46,911 nt of DNA, taken from assembly GCA_903898185.1 (NCBI GenBank), contig CAIUEN010000523.1:1-46911 (forward strand), given 5' to 3'. The position numbers and the translations under genes were made by a program. This DNA is from an uncultured Verrucomicrobiales bacterium. Lineage in GTDB: Bacteria > Verrucomicrobiota > Verrucomicrobiia > Limisphaerales > Palsa-1400. The notes beneath the pieces are model-generated. The model saw nothing but the letters and a program-made list of their open reading frames with translations, did not search any database and had not been told where the DNA came from. The stretch's first letter is position 1; each line of letters opens with the position of its first letter. This document shows positions 31,096 to 39,943 of the stretch, one piece after another.

Positions 31096-33534
31096 TTATA
31101 ATCTGGCCCCTGCCCCCTGGCCAGGCACTCGTCCGATGTTCTGGAGCCGCTCGATCAGGCAGGCGTGACATTGCTCGGCGGTCTCCGTGATGCATGCTTT
31201 GTTGGGATAGATTTCGTAAAGTTTCCGATACTGAGTTGGCGTCAAGTTGGGCATCACAACGTTTGCGCCACGGCTCAGGCCCAATTCGCGTCCCTGTCGC
31301 GCATTGATCGTGGCCAGCGCTGTCGTGACCGGGAGATTGGCCGACGGACAAACCAACCGCGCCAAGGCAACGGTCTTGTAAACCATTTCTTCGGTGGCGG
31401 GCGCCTGGTCTTCCGGCGCAACGGCGCGCATCCACTCGCCTTTTCCCAGCGGCGTTGCCGGGTGCGGAATGAATGGACCAATGCCAATCATGTCGAGGTC
31501 CAGCCGCTGAAATGTCAAAATATCCTCCGCCAGGCTGGCATAGGTTTGGCCCGGAATGCCCACCATGACTCCCCCGCCGACTTCGTATCCGAGGGCGCGC
31601 AATTTTCTCAAGTTTGCGATGCGATCCGAAACGCGTCCCGGCAGCGGCGGATGAATGGCATCGTACAACTCACGATCTCTGGTTTCAAAACGGAGCAAAT
31701 ATCTGTCGGCTCCGGCTTGTTTCCAAGCGGCGAAATCCTCGTCTGAACGCTCGCCCAAACTCAGCGTCACGGCCAGCGGCGTTTCCTGTTTGATCTGGCG
31801 CGTGAGACTGGCGATGAACTCGCCGGTCAGCGCATAATCTTCGCCAGCCTGGAGCACAACAGTGCCATAGCCCATGCGCACGGCGTCGCGGACGCAGGCG
31901 AGAATTTCTGCGGCGCTCATGCGATAGCGTGTCAACGAGTTGTTTCCCGCGCGCAGACCACAGTAGCCGCATTGACGGACGCAGTGATTGGAAATTTCGA
32001 TCAGTCCGCGCAAGTGAACGGCAGGGCCAACGTTTTCCGCGCGAACCTTGTTGGCCTCGGCGTAAAGTTTTTCCAACTCGACCGCGCGAGTTTCGCGCAG
32101 CCACCCTTCAATCGAGGCAGCCGACATCAGACGGCTCAAACTCCCGGAAGCCGGAGTCTTCTGACGCATAGGCGCTAACTTAAAGGCATTGTTCCGTGGC
32201 GCGGGCGTCTCGCCTGCGGGTTCCGGCATCGTCTCGATGCACGGAGCAAAACCTTGGAGAACACGGGGCGGGGACGCCCCTTTAACCCGCAGCCGAGACG
32301 GCCGCGCTACGAGGCGTCGGCTGCCACGCGCAACCGTTAGCGCTTCCGGAAACGGACTCAACGCGCGCTCGAATATCCCAAGGCTATATGCAATGACCAA
32401 TCCATAATTGGTTATTGGCACGCCAGCCCGGCGGCATTTCATAATCCGGCTGAGCACCTCGCGCCGGTTCGACATACATGCCCCGCAGTGAATGACCAGC
32501 TTGAAGCCGGACAGATCGTCTGGAAAATCGCGGCCCTGCACATTCTTGAATTCCAACGGACCACCAACGTATTGCGTGAGCCAGAGTGGAATCTTGACGC
32601 GCCCGATGTCCTCTCCAATGGGATGATGAGTGCATGCTTCGGCCACCAAAATCCGGTCGCCTGGAACCAACCGGTCCACCGCAATCGCGCCCCTGACCTG
32701 TTCCACCAGGTCGCCCTTGAAACGGGAGAATAGAATCGAGAAACTTGTCAGCCATATCTCCGGCGGCGTATCGGCGGCCACTTTCAAAAATGCCTGAGAA
32801 TCAGTAACCACCAATTTGGGCGGCGCTTTCAGACGATTTAACGCCGCGCTCAAGTCGCTCTCTTTGACAACCATGCATAGCGAGTCGCCATCAAGCAAAT
32901 CACGGATGCTCTGGACTTGCGGCAGAATCAGCCTGCCTTTGGGCGCCTCTTTGTCAATTGGCACCACGAGCACGGCCAATTCGCCCGGCCCCACAAGATC
33001 GCGAAGAATCGCCGTGTTTTCGACAAATTCAGCCGGGGCAGTTTTGAGAATCGCCTCGCGCAATTCCGAAATTCCCGCTCCACTGCTCGCCACGGTTTGC
33101 GCAATCGCAACTGTTTTGAGCTTTTGCAGTAATTCCGCATCCGGCTTGGCGAGATCGCACTTGTTGAACACCACCACGACGGGTATTTTGCGCTGGGAAA
33201 ACTCGCTGAGGAGTTGTTCTTCAAAATCGCCCCACTGACCTGCCGCAGCCACAAGAATGCCCAAATCTGCATGATCAAAGACTGATTGGGTTTTGCGCGC
33301 CCGCAAAGCGCCCAGAACGCCTGTGTCGTCAATGCCCGCCGTGTCAATAAATAGAACCGGCCCGAGGGGCAGCAGCTCCATTGGTTTCTCAACCGGATCA
33401 GTTGTGGTGCCGGCGATTTCCGAAACAATCGAAACGTCCTGTCGCGCAATGGCGTTGAGGAGGCTTGATTTTCCAACATTGCGCCGCCCGAAAATTCCAA
33501 TATGGAGGCGCATTCCTTTGGGCGTGGATGTCAT
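31096..33534 (-). CDS. Fused hydrogenase maturase HydF-HydE
   Basis: A single 812-residue frame joins two H-cluster maturases. Residues 1 to about 395 are HydF: G1 loop GRRNVGKSS (16-24), DTAG, FNKCDL, then the [4Fe-4S] ligands C301-x-H303 (ACTHHPIGEDIG) and H349-C350-x-x-C353, ending NYGLVIAYSLGIFERALSPF as HydF normally does. Residues about 476-812 are HydE: radical-SAM cysteines C518, C522, C525 (CVRQCGYCG), GLRAGN, GYGTVVLQAGED, GVMVGIPGQT. Residues about 396-475 are a Pro/Arg/Ala-rich linker partly encoded by an in-frame dispersed palindrome (32196-32310). HydF is the scaffold GTPase and HydE makes part of the dithiolate-diiron precursor, so a fusion would tether two consecutive steps. 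ATG at 33534 has AAGGAG 10 nt upstream. Whether the product is cleaved or internally re-initiated is unknown. Confidence 0.93.
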   Translation of the reverse strand: MTSTPKGMRLHIGIFGRRNVGKSSLLNAIARQDVSIVSEIAGTTTDPVEKPMELLPLGPVLFIDTAGIDDTGVLGALRARKTQSVFDHADLGILVAAAGQWGDFEEQLLSEFSQRKIPVVVVFNKCDLAKPDAELLQKLKTVAIAQTVASSGAGISELREAILKTAPAEFVENTAILRDLVGPGELAVLVVPIDKEAPKGRLILPQVQSIRDLLDGDSLCMVVKESDLSAALNRLKAPPKLVVTDSQAFLKVAADTPPEIWLTSFSILFSRFKGDLVEQVRGAIAVDRLVPGDRILVAEACTHHPIGEDIGRVKIPLWLTQYVGGPLEFKNVQGRDFPDDLSGFKLVIHCGACMSNRREVLSRIMKCRRAGVPITNYGLVIAYSLGIFERALSPFPEALTVARGSRRLVARPSRLRVKGASPPRVLQGFAPCIETMPEPAGETPAPRNNAFKLAPMRQKTPASGSLSRLMSAASIEGWLRETRAVELEKLYAEANKVRAENVGPAVHLRGLIEISNHCVRQCGYCGLRAGNNSLTRYRMSAAEILACVRDAVRMGYGTVVLQAGEDYALTGEFIASLTRQIKQETPLAVTLSLGERSDEDFAAWKQAGADRYLLRFETRDRELYDAIHPPLPGRVSDRIANLRKLRALGYEVGGGVMVGIPGQTYASLAEDILTFQRLDLDMIGIGPFIPHPATPLGKGEWMRAVAPEDQAPATEEMVYKTVALARLVCPSANLPVTTALATINARQGRELGLSRGANVVMPNLTPTQYRKLYEIYPNKACITETAEQCHACLIERLQNIGRVPGQGAGARL
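32196..32310. repeat. 115-bp palindromic element inside the hydF-hydE gene
   Basis: Twenty-seven-base arms, GTGGCGCGGGCGTCTCGCCT.. (32196-32222) and ..GCAGCCGAGACGGCCGCGCT, AC (32284-32310), are complementary with three mismatches. A centre of about 60 bases contains a CATCGTCTCGATG palindrome. Its coding on the minus strand gives linker residues about 409-447 (ARPSRLRVKGASPPRV, CIETMPEPAGETPAPRN). Its length, 115 bp, together with flanking sequence keeps the frame open. This type of GETPAP/GASPP-encoding repeat is, from memory, common in verrucomicrobial genomes. Confidence 0.85.
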
Positions 33535-33571
33535 TATTGTTCGTCTCCTTTGGTTGGCATCCTGTTGAAAA

Positions 33572-34972
33572 TTACACAAAAACATCGCGATGTCCGCTCT
33601 TCACACGGGACACCATTTTTTCGCACTTTTGGCGCGGAACCGGTGACATTGTTTCCATCATCGCCTGTATCCTTTTCTCCCCTTCGGCGCGGGTTTGCGG
33701 CGTGGCGTAGTCGCAAAGATACTCCTGGAAAGTGCTCAGCCCGTTGGGCTCGCAGTGTTTTTTGATTTCGCCCGGTTTGGCAAGGTCCATAAAATCCCGT
33801 CCCGTGCGTCCCATCCGGTAACAGCCAGTGCAGAACGAGGGGATGAATCCCATCCGCACGGCGTCCAGCACGACTTCATCCAAAGGCCGGTGATCGCCCA
33901 ACTGAAACTGGCTTGTGTCCTGGCCGCTTTGGTGGCTGGTGTAGCCGCCGGGATCGGTACGGCTGCCCGCCGAGATTTGCGAAACGCCCAGTTGCAGTGT
34001 TTGGTTTCGCAGTTCCGAAGATTCGCGCGTGGACATAATAATCCCCGTGTAAGGCACGGCGATTCTCAAAATGGCCACCAGTTTTAGAAAGTCCTGGTCG
34101 CTCACCGCAAACGGCGGACGGCTGGCCACGTTCGATCCCGCCGCCAACTCCATGCGGGGCACGCTGATTGTGTGCGGTCCGACGCCAAACACATCTTCCA
34201 GATGCCGCGCGTGTTGGAGAAGGCTCAGCAATTCGAAACGCCAGTCGTAAAGCCCAAACAAAGCGCCGATGCCCACGTCGCCAATGCCAGCCTCCATCGC
34301 GCGGTCCATCGCCTCCAGTCGCCAGTGATAATCCCGCTTTGGACCGGCCAAATGATGCTGGCGGTAGGTCTCTTCATGGTAGGTCTCCTGAAAAAGCTGG
34401 TAGGTGCCGATATTTTCCGCTTTGAGCTGCCGAAATTGATCCACGGACAGAGGCGCAATGTTCACATTGACCCGCCGGATCTCACCGTTGCCGACCTTTG
34501 TCGCGTAAATCGTGCGGATGGATTCCAAAACATAATGGATGTTCTTGCCAGCGCCGAATTCCTCACCAGCAACCAGCAGTAACCGCTTGTGCCCTTGCGA
34601 CACGAGCGCCTTCACTTCTTCGGCGATTTCGGCCTGTGTCAGGGTGCGGCGGCGCAGCGCCAGGTTCTCGCGGCGAAAGCCACAGTAAGCGCATTCGTTT
34701 AAACAAGCGTTGGAAATGTAGAGCGGAGCAAAGAGCACCAACCGCGAGCCATAAATCTCATCCTTAACCCGGCGCGCGGCAACATGCAGCTCGTGCAATA
34801 ACGCCATATCCTCCACGCGGAGCAAGAAAACAACCTCTTCCAATTCAAGTCCGCGCAACTCGCCCGCTTTGGCCAGGATTTCACGCACGCGGCTCCCATC
34901 GGGCATAGCGGCTGACCGCAGGAGAGTCTGCGTTTGGGCATTGCTGACAAAATCAACGATGGCGCTACTCAT
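33572..34972 (-). CDS. hydG: [FeFe] hydrogenase maturase HydG (tyrosine lyase)
   Basis: Radical-SAM enzyme that cleaves tyrosine to supply CO and cyanide for the H-cluster. The 466-residue protein has the SAM cluster motif CLNECAYCGFRREN, then LLLVAGEEF, NVNIAPLSVDQFRQLKAENIGTYQLFQETYH, IGALFGLYDWRFE, and the C-terminal auxiliary-cluster motif CTGCYRMGRTG that separates HydG from ThiH. ATG at 34972 has AGAGG 4 nt upstream; the 14 extra upstream codons of the open frame have no support. It is the first gene of the leftward hydG-hydFE-hydC-hydB-hydA run; hydFE starts 37 bp after its stop. Confidence 0.95.
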   Translation of the reverse strand: MSSAIVDFVSNAQTQTLLRSAAMPDGSRVREILAKAGELRGLELEEVVFLLRVEDMALLHELHVAARRVKDEIYGSRLVLFAPLYISNACLNECAYCGFRRENLALRRRTLTQAEIAEEVKALVSQGHKRLLLVAGEEFGAGKNIHYVLESIRTIYATKVGNGEIRRVNVNIAPLSVDQFRQLKAENIGTYQLFQETYHEETYRQHHLAGPKRDYHWRLEAMDRAMEAGIGDVGIGALFGLYDWRFELLSLLQHARHLEDVFGVGPHTISVPRMELAAGSNVASRPPFAVSDQDFLKLVAILRIAVPYTGIIMSTRESSELRNQTLQLGVSQISAGSRTDPGGYTSHQSGQDTSQFQLGDHRPLDEVVLDAVRMGFIPSFCTGCYRMGRTGRDFMDLAKPGEIKKHCEPNGLSTFQEYLCDYATPQTRAEGEKRIQAMMETMSPVPRQKCEKMVSRVKSGHRDVFV

Positions 34973-35032
34973 AAAACCTCTTAAAGCTTGCTTCAAAAGC
35001 GGCAGCCGACGCAAGGATGCTCTGAGGGTCGC

Positions 35033-35433
35033 CAGCCATTCTCATTATGGCAGGTAACAAGAATATCCAATCAATGGAAGATTCCTGCCTTCCGGGCCTT
35101 GCTCATGACAGGGATTGAATATCCAATATCGAACAAGGAATGTCCAATAATGAAGTGAAAAAGCGTTCCAACCCGAATTCAGTTCCAGTGCAGCAGAGGA
35201 GTTCGCGAAATTGTGCGACATAATAGAAAGAGCAAAACAGCAGGCAGGATTGATGATGTTGGAGTGGGTTCACCTTCCGCGTTCCGTGTTCTGCGGTTTC
35301 AATTGCCAATTCCAGGTTTGACGGCTCCCCACTTCATTATTGGACATTCCTTGTTCGATATTGGATATTCGGGCAGAAACTTTCCTCTGCATATTGGGTA
35401 TTCTTGCTTGCCTGCCATAATGAGAATTGCTGG
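35033..35433. repeat. Near-complete ~400-bp element with terminal inverted repeats
   Basis: Left end CAGCCATTCTCATTATGGCA and right end TGCCATAATGAGAATTGCTG are inverted repeats; similarity continues inward (CAAGAATA.CCAAT). Second-order inverted repeats lie inside (GAATATCCAATATCGAACAA against TTGTTCGATATTGGATATTC). A 12-base direct repeat, GCCAGCCATTCT, occurs at 35031-35042 and 35440-35451. There is no transposase frame, so it fits a non-autonomous (MITE-like) element. Partial copies are at 165-246 and 9201-9540. The whole gap 34973-35542 holds no gene; the hydG promoter must lie between the element and 34972 or inside the element. Confidence 0.85.
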
Positions 35434-35542
35434 AGGGGTGCCAGCCATTCTTTGCGGCCATGTCGGCTGATTTGCACTCAAGAAACATTCAAAAGTGAAC
35501 TTTTGTGTACTATTTTTGTACCAAAATTCATTTTATGAGCGT

Positions 35543-36298
35543 TCATTTTAGGGCTTGGCAGTCCGGTGCTGAACCTGACGATGGCGCACGGGGGCACACA
35601 AGCCCGAACACGAGGTAGTCCTTTGCTTGAACGACCAAGGCGTCTTTCCGCTTCTGCCAGTCGGGCATCGCTCGACCAAGGGTGTTCCAAAAAGCAGGCC
35701 CGTGGTGGCCTTCGACCAAGTGAATCAGTTCATGCATGATGATGTAGTCCACCAACCGCACGGGCAACTGAAGAACTTTCCAGTTAAAAAGAACAACGCC
35801 ACTCTGGCTGCACGAGCCCCAGCGAAATCCCAAGTCGCGAACTTTGATTCGTTCCGGTTTGCGGGCGGTATGCAGTGAGAGCTGTTCGACCCGACGACGA
35901 AGCCAATCGGTGCCCGTGAGCAGATACCAGCGCCGGAAATGTTCCTCTGCCGGGCGGGCATCGCGTCGAAGAATGAACCGTGTGCCATCAAATTGGAGCG
36001 GATGCTCCTGTTTTGCCACAACCTTGAGTCCAAAGCGACGGCCCAAATAGCAAAACGCCTCCCCGGAAACGTATTCCGGCGCTTGCACCTTGGGAGCAAC
36101 TTCATCCTTTAGTGATAATTTGCGATGCACCCAAAGCAGTTTCTTGGTGATCCATCGATTGAGTTCTTCAACTGAAGTTTCAGATGGAGCGTGTGCAACC
36201 AACTCTCCAGCACGATCGACCGTCAGGCCGAGCGTTTTCCGCAAGTCGCTTCGGCGCACCTCAAAGACGAGGCCGCTGATATGAATCGTCTCTGTCAT
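35543..36298 (-). CDS. YgjP-like (DUF45) zinc metallopeptidase linked to hsdR
   Basis: A 251-residue protein with the zinc-peptidase motif HELIHLVEGHHGPAFW and the family block RWGSCSQSGVVLFNWKVLQLPVRLVDYIIMHELIH. DUF45/YgjP proteins are SprT-like putative proteases often found beside type I restriction genes. It starts with ATG at 36298 overlapping the hsdR stop (ATGA), so it is almost certainly cotranslated with HsdR. Possible roles are processing or turnover of the restriction subunit, but no substrate is known. The extended frame upstream is inside hsdR and is not used. The C-terminal tail (CPRAPSSGSAPDCQALK) shows no feature. Confidence 0.9.
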   Translation of the reverse strand: MTETIHISGLVFEVRRSDLRKTLGLTVDRAGELVAHAPSETSVEELNRWITKKLLWVHRKLSLKDEVAPKVQAPEYVSGEAFCYLGRRFGLKVVAKQEHPLQFDGTRFILRRDARPAEEHFRRWYLLTGTDWLRRRVEQLSLHTARKPERIKVRDLGFRWGSCSQSGVVLFNWKVLQLPVRLVDYIIMHELIHLVEGHHGPAFWNTLGRAMPDWQKRKDALVVQAKDYLVFGLVCPRAPSSGSAPDCQALK

Positions 36299-39200
36299 GA
36301 CCGGCTCAAATATTCGTGGTTCTCTTTCGCCAGCGCGACGAGACGTTGAGCGAGATCGCGTTCGCCGCCCGGACGGCATATTCCGGCCCGGTCGAGATCC
36401 CGAACCAGGGTCTTGGTCAGGAGGTCGCGCATGGCGTCGTTCTTCCAAAAACCGACTTTGCGAACTTCCTGACAGATGCGCTCAACCATGTCCAAGGTTG
36501 TTTTTATGATCTGCTCGCGCTTCTTCGCGTCAAGTTCCCGTCCTTCACTGCATTCTTCGATCACAAGACGAACGAACGGCACTTGCGCTTTAGCGTCCAA
36601 GTCCGGAAAATCGTTTCGGTCGCCATGCTGCAGCTCAGCAATGAGCTTTTTGAGTTCGCGTTCAAGCACGTCCCAATCGTCTTTGAACCGCTGAAGAATT
36701 TCCTCCAGCCGCTGGCTCATCTTCCGGGCGAAGGCTGGGCTCTGATTCGCAAAGCCGATTATGTGATAGCGCGCGGCGTGCTTCATCTCGGCCGCACGTT
36801 CGCGACTGCTCTTCTTGGATTTCAGAACCTTTTCAAAATCCGCGTCAGTGATGGCGGTGGACGGAATCTTCGGGTCAACGCCGCGAGCTGAGATGTGAGC
36901 ATCGATCAGTTCCTTGACCTTCTCCGCTACGCCGAAAAGATTGAGAGCGGGGTCGCGATAGAGGTTGGCCGCCACCTTGTTGATGAACCCAAGCAGCTTG
37001 GCATCTCGGAACACGTCGCCCGGAATTTCCGGACGGTGCTCCAATTGGCCCAGTGTTTCGTAAAACATCCGCAACTTGTTGATGAAATCGGCTCGAATCT
37101 TCAGGTCTTCAAGTAACTGCACGCACCTATCCACCTGCCCCTGCAAATCGGTGACGCCCAGGTCAAAGAATACCGCAACGGCGCGCGCCCGTCGGTCGAG
37201 CAACTTTGGCAACTCGACACTGATGTTGATCAATGCTCCTTCGGTGTCCTCGCCATCGTAATCGGTGAGAGCTTCCTTTAAGTGTCGGGCCACACCGATG
37301 TAGTCCACCACATAACCACACTTTTTCTGGCCGCAAGTTCGGTTTACCCGCGCAATGGCCTGCAAAAGGTCATGAGCTACGATTTTGCGGTCGAGGTAAA
37401 GCACCTGTTCAACCGGCGCATCGAATCCTGTCAATAGCATGTTCATCACGACAAGGATAGAGAGCGGATCGGTCTTTTCGGTCTTGGCTGGGGCAAACTT
37501 CCGCTTGAACCGTTTGATATACTCCTCCTGCTTTTCCTTGTCGGCCCATTCCCACCAGGATTCAGGGTCGTTGTGGTCGCCGGAAAAAACGGCCGCAATC
37601 TCCAGCGCTCGTAGCTTGGGCAATTGCGGGTGAATTTGCACCAGAAGGCGCGTCTTTGCATCGAGCTTTTCCACCTCATCATCGGGCAAGGCCAGTGTGG
37701 CGGCAGGCACAGCTTCCAATTCGCCGACAAATTCATCCCGAGCCCGCGCCAGCTTGTCGAGATAAGTCATGACCGCAGGGCGACTCGTCGCAACAACCTG
37801 CGCTTTGAATCCTTCCGGAAGCGCCACGCCAGCATAGTGCCTGATCATGTCGCGCGCCTTTTGTTCGATGAGCAAAGGCGCATCCATAACGTCCCCCTCG
37901 GTCGCATACTTGGCCTTGATAACGGCCAGTTCCTCTGGCTTGTAATCACGGAACATGTCCTCGAATACGGCGTCGAGGCTGGGGGCATCCTTGACAATGC
38001 CATCCGCCGTCCGGCCTTCGTAAAGAATCGGCACGGTCGCGCCATCCAACTCCGCGTCCCGGATAATATATTTGTCAATAAAGTCGCCGAAGATTTCGCG
38101 AGTCTCTTTCTTTTCGTGACTGAGGATGGGCGTTCCGGTAAAACCGATAATGGCCGCATTGGGCAGAGCCTTGCGCAGATTGCGATGCAACGTGCGTGTA
38201 TGCGAACGATGCGCCTCGTCCACCAACACGAGGATGTCCTCCGAGTCGTTAAGCAGCGGAAAATCCTCGAAATGTATATTCTCCGTAAAAGTGACCTCTT
38301 TTTCAATGACGGCCTCATTCTTGCCGGGCTTTTTCTCCTTGCGCAGAATGGTCATCGTAACCTTATCACCCGCCTCTGGCATCAGGGCCAGTTCATTGCC
38401 TTGGGACTTGCCGCCCACGGGCTGATATTTTTGCAACATCGCCATGATGATGTCCGGCGTCCGCTCGCTCAGGAGCCGCTGTGTCAATGCTGTCGGCGAC
38501 TCGCGCGATTTCAAATCTTCGTCCGTTGGGCGCACGGCTTCACCGCTCAACTGCGCCGTCGCGCCAAGCTGAGCCTGCAGATCGGTGCGGTCGGTCACCA
38601 CCACCACCATGAAACGGTTGAGGCGCGGCATCATGCGCATCTTGCGGACAAGAAAGACCATGGTGAGGCTCTTGCCGGAGCCTTGGGTGTTCCAGATGAT
38701 GCCGCCGCGCTTGTCGCGCTCGGCCCCCTGACTCTTTGTGCGGCCTTCCTGCAACTTGGTGACTGTCTTGTGAACGACGCGAAACTGCTGGTAGCGTGCC
38801 ACCACCTTGCGCGTCTTGCCATCCACCTGTTGAAATACAGTGAAGTTGCGGATCAGGTCGAGGAGGTGCGCTGGACGCAACATGCCGGCGGCGAGAATCT
38901 GCTGGCTTTGGAGCGTCGCGCCTTGGCCGCGCAACGCGGTGGGTCTTTGCTCGGCATTGCGGAAAAAGAGAGGGATGCCAGCACGGTCGCCTTGTTCCTG
39001 GCCGAGCGTGGTCAATTCCTGAGCGGCTTCTGTAACGTCAGCGGATGGCGGCAAGACACCCAGTTCCTGCGCCACGGTGCTCAGTGGCACGGGGCTGGTG
39101 TCCACCCATTCCAAGAAGGCTTCCGGCGGCGCGCCGACGGCGGCCGCGCGCGCCTCAAAGAAGTTGCTGGCGATAAGCAGTTGGTTTGTGTGGAACAGTC

Positions 39201-39813
39201 GCTCCACGCCTTCGTTATCAGTATAACGGGTCGGGTAAACCTCGCGGCGCTGATTCGTGTAGCGCAAGAGCTGGTTGATAGCCTCCTGCAACGGGTTCTG
39301 AATGCCGGGACTCTTAAATTCCGCCACTGACACGGGAATGCCGTTGATGAACATCACAGCGTCCGGGATGACGTGTCCGCACCCGCTGGTGAGTTCGACC
39401 TTGAATTGGTTGATGACGAGGAAATCGTTGTTGGCCGGATTCTTGAAATCAATGAACCGCACCGGCTGGTTGCGCCCAAAATTCCAATCGGGCACACCGT
39501 CAATCTCCGTTCCTTTCAGCAGAAGATTGGTCGCTGATTCGTTGATTTCCATCAGGCGATGGCCCCCGGCCTTTTCCAGCTTTTCAATAATGCGGCGGAT
39601 GCGGTCGTCATCCAGCCACGGCTGCCCATCGCGCAGATTGATCTTCCGCAGGGCTGCCGCTAGGCGGCCTTTCAGGAACACTTCTCGGAAATTGGCCCGC
39701 TCGGTAAAATCCGGCACGTCCTTGTCGCCTTTAATCCACTGCCAGCCCATCGCCTTGAGTTGCTCGCAAAAGGGGCGCTCGACCAGATCGTATTCCCATT
39801 GAATCTTGCTCAT
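36295..39813 (-). CDS. hsdR: Type I restriction enzyme R subunit (HsdR)
   Basis: ATP-dependent translocase and nuclease of the type I complex. The 1172 residues carry an N-terminal PD-(D/E)xK nuclease site (D151, E165, K167 in IPDAVMFINGIPVSVAEFK), then Walker A TQGSGKS (376-382), VVVTDRTDLQ, the DEAH box LVDEAHRSH, FTGTPI, MLLTGFDAP and QAIARVNRT of the SF2 motor. The helical C-terminus binds the methylase. A segment of about 50 residues (roughly 255-300) between ELGV and LQSQQILAAGML appears extra compared with relatives I remember. The start MSKIQWEYDLVERPFCEQ is duplicated in a fragment upstream. There is no good Shine-Dalgarno before the ATG. The 134-bp upstream gap (39814-39943) is A/T-rich and probably contains a separate promoter. 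Confidence 0.95.
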   Translation of the reverse strand: MSKIQWEYDLVERPFCEQLKAMGWQWIKGDKDVPDFTERANFREVFLKGRLAAALRKINLRDGQPWLDDDRIRRIIEKLEKAGGHRLMEINESATNLLLKGTEIDGVPDWNFGRNQPVRFIDFKNPANNDFLVINQFKVELTSGCGHVIPDAVMFINGIPVSVAEFKSPGIQNPLQEAINQLLRYTNQRREVYPTRYTDNEGVERLFHTNQLLIASNFFEARAAAVGAPPEAFLEWVDTSPVPLSTVAQELGVLPPSADVTEAAQELTTLGQEQGDRAGIPLFFRNAEQRPTALRGQGATLQSQQILAAGMLRPAHLLDLIRNFTVFQQVDGKTRKVVARYQQFRVVHKTVTKLQEGRTKSQGAERDKRGGIIWNTQGSGKSLTMVFLVRKMRMMPRLNRFMVVVVTDRTDLQAQLGATAQLSGEAVRPTDEDLKSRESPTALTQRLLSERTPDIIMAMLQKYQPVGGKSQGNELALMPEAGDKVTMTILRKEKKPGKNEAVIEKEVTFTENIHFEDFPLLNDSEDILVLVDEAHRSHTRTLHRNLRKALPNAAIIGFTGTPILSHEKKETREIFGDFIDKYIIRDAELDGATVPILYEGRTADGIVKDAPSLDAVFEDMFRDYKPEELAVIKAKYATEGDVMDAPLLIEQKARDMIRHYAGVALPEGFKAQVVATSRPAVMTYLDKLARARDEFVGELEAVPAATLALPDDEVEKLDAKTRLLVQIHPQLPKLRALEIAAVFSGDHNDPESWWEWADKEKQEEYIKRFKRKFAPAKTEKTDPLSILVVMNMLLTGFDAPVEQVLYLDRKIVAHDLLQAIARVNRTCGQKKCGYVVDYIGVARHLKEALTDYDGEDTEGALINISVELPKLLDRRARAVAVFFDLGVTDLQGQVDRCVQLLEDLKIRADFINKLRMFYETLGQLEHRPEIPGDVFRDAKLLGFINKVAANLYRDPALNLFGVAEKVKELIDAHISARGVDPKIPSTAITDADFEKVLKSKKSSRERAAEMKHAARYHIIGFANQSPAFARKMSQRLEEILQRFKDDWDVLERELKKLIAELQHGDRNDFPDLDAKAQVPFVRLVIEECSEGRELDAKKREQIIKTTLDMVERICQEVRKVGFWKNDAMRDLLTKTLVRDLDRAGICRPGGERDLAQRLVALAKENHEYLSRS

Positions 39814-39943
39814 AAAGGATGTTCACAAAATGGCGTTATCACAGAAGGGGGCGTTATGCTAAAAATAGATACGTACGCTATATATTGTGTATTCTTAAAT
39901 AATTGCGGCAAAGCATACAATTCAGGCTTTCTTAGACCTTGCG

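Noticed and set aside
31096-33534. HydF-HydE junction as a sequencing frameshift artefact
   Set aside because: The frame is open through an 80-codon linker, including a complete palindromic element, and both domains are intact. An artefact would need to remove stop codons without disturbing either domain; still worth confirming in reads.
37624-39330. 568-codon open frame on the plus strand inside hsdR
   Set aside because: Exactly antisense to the strongly conserved motor domain of hsdR; no start signal and no recognisable family. Long antisense frames are expected in GC-rich coding DNA.
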